Source: Phaseolus vulgaris (taxonomy: Eukaryota > Streptophyta > Magnoliopsida > Fabales > Fabaceae). Taken from it: a stretch of 64,000 nucleotides of DNA. Position 1 is the first letter of the stretch. Each line of letters begins with the position of its first letter. The notes below the pieces were generated by a model that worked only from the letters and a program-made list of their open reading frames with translations, had not been told where the DNA came from and ran no database searches. This document shows positions 1-11,315 of this stretch, piece by piece. Both the position numbers and the translations under genes were made by a program. The DNA lies in NCBI RefSeq assembly GCF_000499845.2, contig NC_023751.2, positions 36,259,309-36,323,308 of the forward strand, given 5' to 3'.

Positions 1-654
1 ATCACCGGATTTCATATCACATTTTTTTAAAATAAAAGATAAGTTTCATTATACAATTTGGTATCTCAGTTATGCTAACAGTTTAAGTAACAACAATCAT
101 TTGTTATCATATAAAAAAATATTATTAATAAAAAAATATAAAAATATGAAAAAATTATATAAAAACTTATATATTAATAAAAACGATACATAGATAGATT
201 GTATTTATTCATAAAAAATTCTAAAAAAAGATTAGAGGGTAACATTATCCATATCATATTTTAAAAATTATATATCTTTATGTTCGTATTGTATAGAGAG
301 TACTTAATCTCTCTTTGTGATTGTTTTTGCTTTGGAAGGTAGGTGAAATTAGTGATAAATCTCTTTGCGATGACAGTAGAAATCCTGTTATATTTTGGTT
401 CTGCATCATTATGGATGATAGTTGGAAATAAAAAGAAAGAAAGAAAGTAAAGCTTTGATCTTCTGCGATTCTTCACTTTTTATTCACATTATACATTGCC
501 TTTTATAGTGATATTCATTATTTAACCTAATTATCCATATTATGCATACTTATATGCTTAACCATAAGTATTCTTCATTTTACTCTTTACTTATTTTTCC
601 ATTTATAATACAAATATAATGTAGTTGTGAAATATAAAAAAAAAAATTCATATA

Positions 655-1098
655 CAATACAAGAAAATCATCAAATTATAACTAATTTTAGAGATCAAAA
701 TAATTAATTACTATTAGACTAAATTAGAGACCATTTTAGAGACTAAAAAAATTATTGGCATCTAAAGTAATTTTTATTATTAATAAAAATTTATAAAGTA
801 ATTTTAAAATTAGTATCTAACCATTAGCTACCGAGGTTTTATCTATTAATATTTTAGATTCTAAATTATTCTCTAAAAAACTAATTGGGACCAATTTAGA
901 ATCTAAAATATTAGTAGCTAAAATTCTGGTAATAGATACCAATTTAGAAATAATTTTATAAATTTTTATTAATAATAGAAATCACTTTAAATATAAATAA
1001 TTTTTTAGTTTCTAAAATAGTATCTAATTTAGTTAAAACCGTGATTAATTATTTTTTGTTTCTAATTCTTATTATTATTTAATGAATTTCTTGTAGTA
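655..1098. mobile_element. CACTA-type MITE, diverged copy (MITE-a)
   Basis: This 444-bp non-coding element begins CAATACAAGAAAATCAT and ends with the inverse, ...ATTTCTTGTAGTA, a worn form of the CACTACAAGAAAA terminus of CACTA (En/Spm) elements. The trinucleotide ATA lies directly on both sides (652-654 and 1099-1101), as expected for the 3-bp target duplication of this superfamily. The interior is built from inverted copies of phrases such as TTTAGAAACTAA and could fold back on itself. It has no coding capacity, so any movement needed a transposase from elsewhere. It is the most diverged of the five copies here. Confidence 0.75.
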
Positions 1099-1211
1099 AT
1101 ATGGATTTCAAGCAAAGGTTCATGTAAATCACGAATAAAGATCTTCAACAAAAGGATCATTGAATTATTTTCTCAGAAGTTAAATATATACTCACTCAAT
1201 TTTTCAACAGT

Positions 1212-1984
1212 CACTATAAGAAAATCATAAAATAGAAACTAATTTTAGAGATAAAAAATAATTAGTTGTTATATTGACTAAATTAGAAGCTATTTTAGAA
1301 ATTAAAAAAAAAATTGTTTCTAAATTAATTTCTATTATTGTTAAATGACTTATAAATTGGTAACTAATTAACTACCAAGGTTTTTGCTACCAAATTTATA
1401 ATCTAAATAATTGGTAGTTAAAACATTGATAGCTAATTAGATACCAATTTAGAAACTATTTAACAATAATAGAAACTAACACTACAAGAAAATCATGAAA
1501 TATAATCCAATTTTTAGATACCTAAATAATTAGTTGTAATAGTAACTAAATTAGAGATCATTTTAGAAATTAAAAAAATAAATAAATTGGTTTCTAAATT
1601 AATTTCTATTATTGTTAAATAGTTTCTAAATTGGTATCTAATTAGCAACCAAGGTTTTAGAGACCAAATTTAGAAACTAAATAATTGGTAGTTAAAACTT
1701 TGGTTGCTAATTAGATACTAATTTAAAAATTATTTACCAATAATAGAAACTAATTTAGAAACCAATTTTTTGTTTAGTTTTTAAAATGGTCTCTAATTTA
1801 GTTACTATTGCAACTAATCATTTTAGTCTCTAAAAATTGGTTTCTATTTCATGATTTTTTTGTAGTGTAATTTAGAAACCAAAAAATTTTTTAATCTTTA
1901 AAATTGTCTCTAATTTAATCACTATAACAACTAATTATTTTTTATTTTTAGAATTTGTTTCTATTTCATGATTTTCTTGTATTG
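1212..1984. mobile_element. CACTA-type MITE interrupted by a second copy (MITE-b)
   Basis: The outer element starts CACTATAAGAAAATCAT at 1212 and ends CTTGTATTG at 1984, with AGT on both sides (1209-1211 and 1985-1987) as target duplication. Another element of the same family occupies 1480-1867. Removing it and one TAA leaves about 382 bp, matching the roughly 385-bp size of the other intact copies. It is non-coding. Confidence 0.8.
1480..1867. mobile_element. CACTA-type MITE nested inside MITE-b (MITE-c)
   Basis: This 388-bp element has good termini, CACTACAAGAAAATCATG at the left and the inverse ending GTAGTG at the right. It is flanked by TAA at 1477-1479 and 1868-1870. It lies wholly inside MITE-b and is therefore the younger insertion. 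The interior is strongly self-complementary around about 1670, suggesting a long hairpin in any read-through transcript. Confidence 0.85.
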
Positions 1985-4489
1985 AGTATATAAGTAACAT
2001 TTTATTTTATAAATGAAAGTCAAAGTTTTAGCATATTTTATCCTGGATTGCATAGGATACTACTAGTTCTAACATATAATCAAGTAACTATATTGAAGAT
2101 AATATTACATCCTATACTTGCATAAAAATCATTGTTGAGGAAACTAAAATCATTGTGAAAGTTAACACATTGTTTGGTTTAGATGAAAAAGAGATAAATG
2201 AAGAGAAAGAAAAGAAAAAGGTTGAAGAAAATATTTTTTACCCTTGTTGAACATTAAAAAAAGAAGGAAATAAAAAAATTATAGAGATTCTACATTTTTT
2301 TTTTTCTTTTTCGAAGAGAAAAAGAAAGCGATTTTTTATAAACCTCCCTTTCTAAATTTTATATATATAATAACCTCTTTTTTTTTTTCTTACATAACCA
2401 AACAACTAAAAAAATGCATCACTACTAATTTTCTTATTCATTCATTCTTAAACTAAGTCAAATATAAGATTTAGAGGACCCTTATAAAAAGGAACAGTAA
2501 AAATATGAAAAAGGTTGTTATTTATCAATATACATTGCCCTCTAATATTCTACTGGATCCTATAGAGAATAAGAATATGTGTGGACAAATTTTCTTATAA
2601 ATATTTAAAGGAGAATTTTTATTTTGTGAGCTAAAATTAATTAATGGATAAGTCAATTTATTATTTTTTATATTTATTTTCAATTTGTACGTAATAAGTT
2701 AATTTTAGTTTATGAAGAAATTTATTATATTTTTTCGTATTTTTCCTCCCAAAAATTCTTATTGAATAAATTTTGCAAACATATTCTAAACTTCACCCGG
2801 GTTTAAAACAAAAACATATACTTTGTCTGAGAAACCATAAATTTGAAATTTAAAAGACAGAATTTAAATTGAGAAAAAACTTATCTATATTTACTCCTAT
2901 TTAATACTTGTCAATCTAAGCATGTGGATCCATATTTTTTAGTATTTATTTTTATTATAGGTATATATTTAAATATAAATTTATGTGTATTTGTATATAT
3001 AAGATATATGTTATTGCATTTCAAGAAATATAAGAGAGTAGAGAGATAAAATTTAAAAACTTTTCTACATTCAAAACTACTTATGAAAACTGTTTTAAAT
3101 AGGAGAATCAATATCTCTCCACTCTCTTGCCAGTTAGTTAAGTGACTACAAATAAAATAAAATTAACGTATCAATCTCTATACTTTTTTAGTAGTTAAGT
3201 GCCTATTTATTTATTTTATTGCTGATAAAAAAAAGTGAAAACAAATAAAATTAAAAAAATACTTATTTAATAAAAAAATATCAGTTTAAAACAGAAAAGT
3301 AATCAATATCTCTACTCTCCTGTCAGGTGACAACAAAATAAAATTAAATTAACGTGACAATCTCTCCACTCTCCTAGTTAAGTGAGAATAAATAAAATAA
3401 AATTTAAAAATTAAAGAACTATTTTATTAACTTTTAAAATTATAAAATATCCAAATAACCAAAATAAATTAATAAAACAAAATATTAAACAAAATAAAAT
3501 AGGAAAATAATTTAGAGTAATTAAAGTGAAAAATCCTATATAGGTATAAATAAACTACTAAAATCCAAAATCCAAGTAGTAAAATAAAGTAATCTATTAT
3601 AAAAATTAATTAATACAATTATACATATAATTCTTTTACTAAATAAACGAATCATGTACGTGGCACAAATTTAGGAATCACTTCTCATAAGCACTTTAGA
3701 CTTTCTTTTTTATTTTTTATCCATTTCGAAAGAACACTGTAGATTTAAGAAATACAAACTTAAAAAGGTTAAATTTTTAAAAAAGTCTGAAACAAGAATA
3801 CCCTGTTAATAATATTCATCACAAAACTAATGATATTTTTATAATAAAATTTAATATTTTGACTACATTTAAGAGTGTCCTTGTTTTGAATGTTGTTGCT
3901 GATTGATAACTACCGAGGATAAAATTTATTCTTTAATTCTTTGGATCTCCATAATTTACAATTCTAAATAGAGTATCTAGAAGTCTTGCTTCCCAAAATA
4001 ATTCTTAAATTTTGTTGTTGTGTCTTTATTGGACTTGTAGAAATTATGAGATATTTTCTTCGAACTTTATGTGGAAGTAATAATTGTTGTTTAGGACTTA
4101 ATTAGCACAAAGCTCAAACATATATCACATGGTGCCACCAAAAGGAAAGCATGTGCTACAAAGAATTAAGAATAACATGACCAAGCTTTTTAAAGAAATC
4201 TAAATTTTAGATCTCAAATTGGCATTGGGATTTCATTTTGCAAGCATTTCTTTTACATTTACAATTTTGTAAAATCACTTTTAATATATATGAATTAGAG
4301 AGAGATTTTCGACACCTTATATGTAAAAAACTTTCTTAAAGAGTAATTATCAACAATGAAGTTTATCTTAAAAGAGTATAGAATCACCTTCATGTTCTTT
4401 TTCCCAAGATGCACCACTCTTCTTTCACTCTTTTTTAAGTTTTCTTTTTTTCTTTTTTCTTGTTTTCTTTATATCTATTAGGCCATATA
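1985..4489. other. AT-rich intergenic stretch without a recognisable gene
   Basis: This stretch holds homopolymer runs, A/T-rich words and a few repeated short phrases such as CTCTCCACTCTC and AATCAATATCTCT around 3100-3390. Only short open frames of low-complexity composition occur. No gene, RNA or complete mobile element was recognised. Confidence 0.6.
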
Positions 4490-4872
4490 CACTACAAGAA
4501 AATCATGAAATAGAAACCAATTTTTAGATACCAAAATAATTAGTTGCAATATTAACTAAATTAGAGATCATTTTAGAAACTAAATAAAAAATTGATTTCT
4601 AAATTAGTTTGTATTATTGTTAAATAGTTTCTAAATTGATATCTAATTAGCAACCAATGTTTTAACTACCAATTATTTAGTTTCTAAATTTGGTCTCTAA
4701 AACCTTGGTTTCTAATTAGATACCAATTTAGAAACTATTTAACAATAATACAAACTAATTTAAAAACCAATTTTTTATTTAGTTTCTAAAATAGTCTCTA
4801 GTTTAGTTACTATTACAACTAATTATTTTGGTCTCTAAAAATTAGTTTCTATTTCATGATTTTCTTGTAGTG
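4490..4872. mobile_element. CACTA-type MITE (MITE-d)
   Basis: This 383-bp element runs from CACTACAAGAAAATCATG to the inverse ending CTTGTAGTG. ATA flanks it on both sides (4487-4489 and 4873-4875). It belongs to the same family as the copies at 1480 and 5404 and is a close length match. It has no coding capacity and a fold-back interior. Confidence 0.88.
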
Positions 4873-5403
4873 ATATTTCATTCTTATTCTTATTCTTATG
4901 TAAAATCCTTATTGTATTGTTGTTCTTATTTTTATATTTAAATTATGATTGAAATTTTTTATTCAAGTTTATTATGAAACTATATAATTGAAATATACAA
5001 GAAGATTCAACTTATATATGTCCTAAACTTTTAATATGCACGTTATGGGTATGTGGTCACAACCACAAAAGGTATGTGAAAAAAATCCCAAAATAGTTAT
5101 TTTATTCTTTCCTTTTGAAGTGAAAGTGCGAGTGGATGGTTACTTTCCTTTTGCATTTCCTTCATATATAAATTTGGAAATTTTCATTTGAAATCATTTT
5201 ATTTGAATAATATAAAATTATTATAAAAAAATTGAGAATATTTTATATAATTCTATAAAAATAACTTCATATAAAAATATATAATTTGATATTAATTGAT
5301 TAAAATATTCAATGATGGATTTTGTTGGCATTTTGGATCATATATAAGCTTTTCTACCTCTCCATTTGATTTTAATAAAGCAAATTTATTCCATTAAAAA
5401 CAT

Positions 5404-5787
5404 CACTACAAGAAAATCATGAAATAAAAACCAATTTTTAGAGACCAGAATAATTAGTTGCAATAATAACTAAATTAGAGAGCACTTTAGAAACTAAAAC
5501 AAAAATTGATTTCTAAATTAGTTTCTATTATTGTTAAATAATTTTCTGAATTGATATCTAATTAGCAACCAAGGTTTTAGAGACCAAATTTAGAAACTAA
5601 ATAATTGATAATTAAAACTTTGGTTGCTAATTAGATATCAGTTTAGAAACTATTTAACAATAATAGAAACTAATTTAGAAACCAATTTTTGTTTTAGTTT
5701 TTAAAATGGTCTTTAATTTAGTTACTATTGTAATTAATTATTTTGATTTCTAAAAATTATTTTTCATTTGATAATTTTCTTGTAATG
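5404..5787. mobile_element. CACTA-type MITE (MITE-e)
   Basis: This 384-bp element begins CACTACAAGAAAATCATG and ends CTTGTAATG, with one changed base in the right terminus. CAT flanks it at 5401-5403 and 5788-5790. Its sequence follows MITE-c and MITE-d closely, including the central inverted segment around AACCAAGGTTTTAGAGACC. Confidence 0.87.
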
Positions 5788-5790
5788 CAT

Positions 5791-6657
5791 ATATGTGTAC
5801 GTAATTTCTTTTCTTTTCTTTATTTTTGTGGGCATTGGAATCACTTAAAAAGCCAAAGATATTTTTGTTCGTTCCTTTGGCATGATTCTTCTGTTGCCAT
5901 TTTTCGTTGACATAAAAAATGTAAGCACCAACATTGAGACATGCAAAAGCAGAATTGAATAATTCACTTCTTTACCACAAAAATATATAAAGTGTGATGA
6001 TACATACACACACTTAAAAAGACATTATTCCACTTTTGCAACATAACACACTTAATGTAATAAACTGTGTTAAACACAAACTTTTAATAGAGATGGATAA
6101 AGAGACAAGAGAAATTAAGATTTTAAAATGAATGGCCACTTTACTAAACGTTAATTAGTACTCCTAAGTATAGATTTCTTAAATATTTTTATTTTTATTT
6201 TTAAAGTTTAAGACAATATTAATTACACTGTTATCATTTATATTTTTATCATTGGTCTAATCTTTGTTTATATAGATGTAAAAAAAAATAAAGATTGAAA
6301 ATCTATAAATATTTTATTAAACTTAAGAAAAATTATTATATTTCTTGATTCAGAAAAGCTAAAATAAAAAAGGTTATAAATATTTTATTAAATTCAAGAA
6401 AATTCATTATATTTCTGAATTTTTTTAAGAGAATTTTAAGCAAGTTTAAAAATGAATATGAATAGTATCTTAAGATTGGGTTCATCAACTTATTATATCG
6501 ATTTCATATTACTAATATTTAAAAAAATATAGCTTGTTTTTTAAAACATAAGATATTTACTTTTAAGTCCTCAAATTTTAACTTCTCTCACCACCTTGAT
6601 AATCGAAATCCATATTTTAAACTCAATCTCCAAATTTTAACTAAAGAACAAGGTAAG
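5791..6657. other. AT-rich intergenic stretch without a recognisable gene
   Basis: No coding frame of plausible composition, RNA gene or element termini were seen. It separates the last MITE from the decayed copia fragment. Confidence 0.5.
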
Positions 6658-6660
6658 AAC

Positions 6661-7885
6661 ATCTCCAATTATTAAAATTAAAAATGGTTAATTGTATTTT
6701 AATTAGTTTAATTTCTTGGTTCTGTTTTTCTTTAAAAAGAATTACAAGTATGTTAGGATAGTTCTTCTAATATTTTTTTTTAAATTTCACTTGATTATAA
6801 TGTTTTATAATATATAAATGAATACAAATCTCACGTTTTAGTCGGATATTATCTCCTTACCTGATATTAGAGCATTATAAAGAAATATCTTTTATCATTT
6901 CTCATATGCATATTGTCCATTCTAATCATTCTTGATGACCAAATTGTCTGGGTAGGAAGAAACATCCATTGTATTTAAGTTGGTGGCAGTGGTATGGTTT
7001 GATCAGTGTTAGATGTGGATACAAAAGGTTGATTTAGACTCAGTTCAACAAGATTCTCATCAAATTGATGCCAACAATATTAAAAGCGTTGTGACTGGTT
7101 CTTTGATTACCATGCCTTTTACCTCGTCCCCGATTGAAAGTTGGAGACATTTTCTTGTGTTTTGATTTTGAGCTTGCATGAAATTGGCATCTTCAATGTC
7201 TAGATCCAGAATTGAAGCTTAATTGAAGCTTAAGTTAGAGTCATGGCTACTCTTTTTGTTGAAATACAGTGGTTCAAGTCTCTTCTCATTGAGCTTCAAA
7301 TTAAGTCAATCAAACCACTTTTGATATGGTGTGACAATCTTAGTATCATTATTCTCGGTACAAATCTAGTTCTCCATTCAAAATTGTTTTGACTTCAAGT
7401 ACAAAAAATAACAAAATTAGAGTTAATCATTACATCTAAAGTATTTTTTATTTTAGAAGTTGATGTTTCATCACAGTTTTATTTTTAAAAGACAACTTGA
7501 TAAGTTGAAGGAGAAAAAAATATATTTAAACTAGTTTTGACTTCGACTCCTAAACAATGTGAAATTACTAAACAATGTGAAATTATATTGGTAATATGGC
7601 ATAAAAAATCAAATCATTTTGAGTTAGAATTTTGGTTTGTCAACGAAAAGGCATCACAGCAGGGAGAAATCACCATCAATACATATGTCAATTTCAATTA
7701 ACTGATCTCTTAACCAAGCCTCCTCCTTATGCCAGTTTTCTCTTATCAAGACCCAAACTGACTATTAGATCTAAAGCAACATTCAGTTTGCAGGGGATAA
7801 AAAGATAAATCCACAATTATTAAAACTGAAAATGCTTGGCTATATTTTAACTAGTTTAGTTTCTTGGTTCAGTTTCTCTTTACTT
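6661..7885 (+). pseudogene. decayed Ty1/copia retrotransposon fragment (RNase H end of pol)
   Basis: Between about 7230 and 7790 the plus strand, read across several frameshifts and stops, gives the tail of a Ty1/copia polyprotein. It shows the phrase IWCDNLS, then LHSK, later SNHFELEFWFVNEKA, then LTKPPPYASF and RPKLTI, which are the familiar blocks of the copia RNase H end. About 200 bp of foreign sequence separates LHSK from SNHFEL. A roughly 75-bp stretch at 6661-6735 reappears diverged at 7808-7881 and may be the remains of the two LTRs, which would mean most of the interior was deleted. It cannot encode a working protein. The superfamily call is firm; the LTR pairing is inference. Confidence 0.65.
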
Positions 7886-10800
7886 TTTTTTAAGAGTTTA
7901 TGATTTAAGATTTATACATTCCTTTTCTTTTCTTTGTAATAAAGTATTTTATGTACTTTTCTATACATTTCTCTCCTTTAATGCAAAAGTGTAAATATGT
8001 TTTTTCTTCTTATTCTTTTCTATTATATGTTGTCTGTTTTTCCTTACTATTAACAGAAGATATTTATCAATAAATTAATATTTTAATGTGATTTCTTAAA
8101 CATAGATTAAAATTATTTATATAAGAAATTTTCATAAATTTTAATCGAATTTGTGAAATTTACACTAAATGTTGATTTTATTGAGAAAAAAAAAACCAAA
8201 ATAATTTTCATTAGAATTATTCTATTACTAAAGTGGAGAAATATAATGAGATACTCAACTATATCAGAGCATATTTCATTCTCCCAAAGGTTATATGTTC
8301 TTTCCAATTTGAAGAATGAATTTAAAGGATAAAAAATGCATTTAAAAGAACAAAAAAAATGTTTTTCTCTGTGCAGTAAGCTTGTATATTACCGTTTCTT
8401 ACCTCAATAGCTCTGTAGCACAAATCTTGGGTTCTTGGTTGCTATGAAAACAATAGTATACAACATTGTAAAACTAACAAAATTGCATCATTAAATCCAC
8501 AAATAAACTTTATGTACCTAATAGGACTCTGAAATCATATATTGCATGATGTTATATAATTAGTTAATTCCATGTAACGAAGCTAACATTCTTCAGAGTG
8601 GGGTTGCTGTTTGTCTTAATATTTACATTCTTCGCATATTTACATGGTAATTCCTTAAATTTTCTGTATCTTTGAGATGGTACGTATTGGTAGTGTTGTT
8701 GAAATACCGGGTCAAAAGGGTTTTCATAGGTATTTTCGTTGATCATGTTAAGAAACATTGGCTACTTCTCTTATGGAATTGAAAGTGACTAAAAACAAGT
8801 GAAACGGTTCAATGCTTTAAGGACCAAACATCATGTCTCTTGTGAAACTCCTACCACCAACTTTGGTTAAAATACAAAAATATCAGTGTGGCTGCTGAAG
8901 TATATACATAGCACAACCAAAGGAATTTGACTATTCAATTCAAAATTAAAGACTTCAAGCCACAAGATTAAATACAATGTGTGAATCGTTACAAAACTAC
9001 ATCAAATTAGCACAACATAAAATTAACACAAAAACAAGATATTATCTATAAATTATTTTGACCATCTGATTTATAGCAAGTTGACCATGCAATTTTTAAA
9101 GTGAATTATTTATATGAAACAAGTAGTATTTTCATTGACTAAAAGGTGCATCATTGGTTGTCATATTTTAATTTAATCAGAAACTTGAAATTGCAACCCT
9201 CCTCCTTTTTCCGGGCTGGGGACCGGCTGTGTTTTATTATGAGACACAGGCGGAGTTAATTGCTCAAAATACATAACCATATTTTAATGCCAATGGGGAT
9301 TGGTCGTATAAGAACTTGAAAGATTATGGGTATACCCACTTAGACGATCATAGATGCAAAACAATGAATCGGTTCATCCTTAAACTTCTGTCACAAGCCA
9401 CCACCAGATTATACAGTTGCGTTTGCTTGATGTTTTATAATCCGAAAGGCCAACACGTGCAGCCAAGCTATATGATGACCAGTGGCAGATCCAAGACCCT
9501 GGACCAGGGGGGACAAAAAATATAATTACACACTCCTATATCGTACAAGTACATAATTTGCAAAAGAATTAATATAGTTAATTACAATTTTACAAAAATT
9601 AGGAGGTGCAATTGCGCGCCTATGGTGACGGTTTTCAAACTTGAAGAGACTATAGTGCATACAAGCTTTAGGCCCTTCATCATTTTTGAAGTTACAAGAT
9701 TGGATTCTCATCTTTTGGAAAGCCACGGCAAACCACCATTCTCAATAGGATTTGTAACGCTCTGACTTAAGTCATGCAATTATCATGAGCAGAATGATTA
9801 ATCGATCAGGTGAGTAAATCCCATTACCATGCTTGGTTTTTTTTCTTCAAAGTATGTCATTTGCAAATGCAAATAATAAAACACAACCAATGCCTCGATG
9901 AATTTGTAAAATAGCTGATTTTGTTATACTTCCACAGATGTTCACATGTGAATCTAATATCCCAACTTATATACATAAAACACATTCACGATTTTATTAA
10001 GCAAACTCCTCAACCCATGTTAATTTATCAATTCATGTCAACTTTTTCGTGGACATTAAAGAAGCTTGTGTAGTGGTGGTTTATTAATTTATCATTTATT
10101 TGATGCTACAACCTCCAAATGAACTTAATACTTTAACAGAAAATAGTTGTTGGAAATTTGCAATGAATTCGTTGTTATTCGTGAGGACATAATTACCGAG
10201 GTAAATAAAGCATGAGAAGGAAGTAACTCAACCAATAAAGGCGAAATCCTTTTATCCAAACACCTTTGGCTGGTGCACACTATACTTTTTCGAGGGCTTA
10301 ATGGAAATGGGAATCAGTGGATAACAAATAAGAGATAACTCACCAGTCATCAGGAACCACGAGAACAAGGAACGGAAAGAGAAACATACCAGTAGGCATG
10401 ATCCAACTCAGCAAACTAAAACGGTATTTCCTACGTGAGCTAATCCTGCAACCACAGGAATTGAAGGAGGGAAGCAAAATAAATAGAAGATAAAAGGCAA
10501 CCAATTTCATCTACAAATTCTACGCACTAGTAAGATACACTAATCAAAAGTCCCCCAAGATGCTTTTTTTCGCGACCATTTACACGCATACACGATTAAG
10601 AACTGGCAACACATCTTGATACATCATGTAATCTATCATAGGTCACAAAGGACTTTAAAAATTCAAGTAGTCAATAACCACAATTCCTTTTAATTTTAGA
10701 ATCCCTAAACTAGAGTGCTAAAATAAACATTAATTCCATACATAAATACATACTAGTATATATTTCACTAAGTAACAGGAAATATCACCCTTAACCATAG

Positions 10801-10939
10801 TAAAATTGAAGTTCCCAAATACGACCCCTTTCACTTCAAATATTACCATTTTCCCTAGTTTGGGTCATGTCTAAAATTGTTGACAAATGGGAAAAACCTC
10901 CAAGTATAACTAATAATTTTTAGACTTCATTACATGTTT
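7886..10939. other. intergenic stretch with unassigned fragments, no gene called
   Basis: Only short open frames occur. A minus-strand frame at 8564-8758 and a plus-strand frame at 9316-9525 have fairly normal composition but match no family known to me. The stretch 9190-9730 is less AT-rich than its surroundings and looks like mobile-element debris. It may contain the distal 3' transcript region of unknown features, but nothing can be assigned. Confidence 0.4.
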
Positions 10940-11315
10940 GCTCCCTCGGATATTGCAATTCTAAAATTTTAGTCTCTCAAATTTCAATTGAGTCAATTCA
11001 ATCCCTTAGATATTACAAATAAGTCATTTTAGTCCCAAAGATTAAATAGCATCAATTTGGTCATAAGGTATCGCACAATTGTGCAATTTTAATCTTTCAA
11101 ACAAGTCATCAATCAATATCACATCAACAATATCCAACTAATAAAAGGAATAAAATCAGAATTGTGATATTTAAGAAACTCAATTGAAACCTGTGGGACA
11201 AAAATCACACATTTACAATACATAAAAATCCCAACTAACATAACTGAAACTTAGAGGACTAAATTTGCACAATTGCAATAATGCCTATAAGACCAAAAGT
11301 GCAATTAACCCTTGA
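10940..11315. repeat. dispersed-repeat-like block of degenerate internal repeats
   Basis: This block is built of variants of one sentence: a phrase of the type 'TTTTAGTC(T/C)CTCAAATTTCAATTGAGT', then 'TTAGTCCCAAAG', 'GGACAAAAATCACAC', 'AGAGGACTAAATTTGCACAATTGCAATA' and 'GACCAAAAGTGCAATTAACCC'. Such A/T-rich blocks built around 'GGACTAAATTGCAC' words are widely dispersed in legume genomes. Neither clean terminal repeats nor a coding frame was found. The class is unknown; a MITE or old LTR piece is possible. Confidence 0.4.

Noticed and set aside
8564..8758. Minus-strand 64-residue open frame of fairly normal composition
   Set aside because: No family resemblance, no flanking exons with matching splice sites, and the size is within chance for this window.
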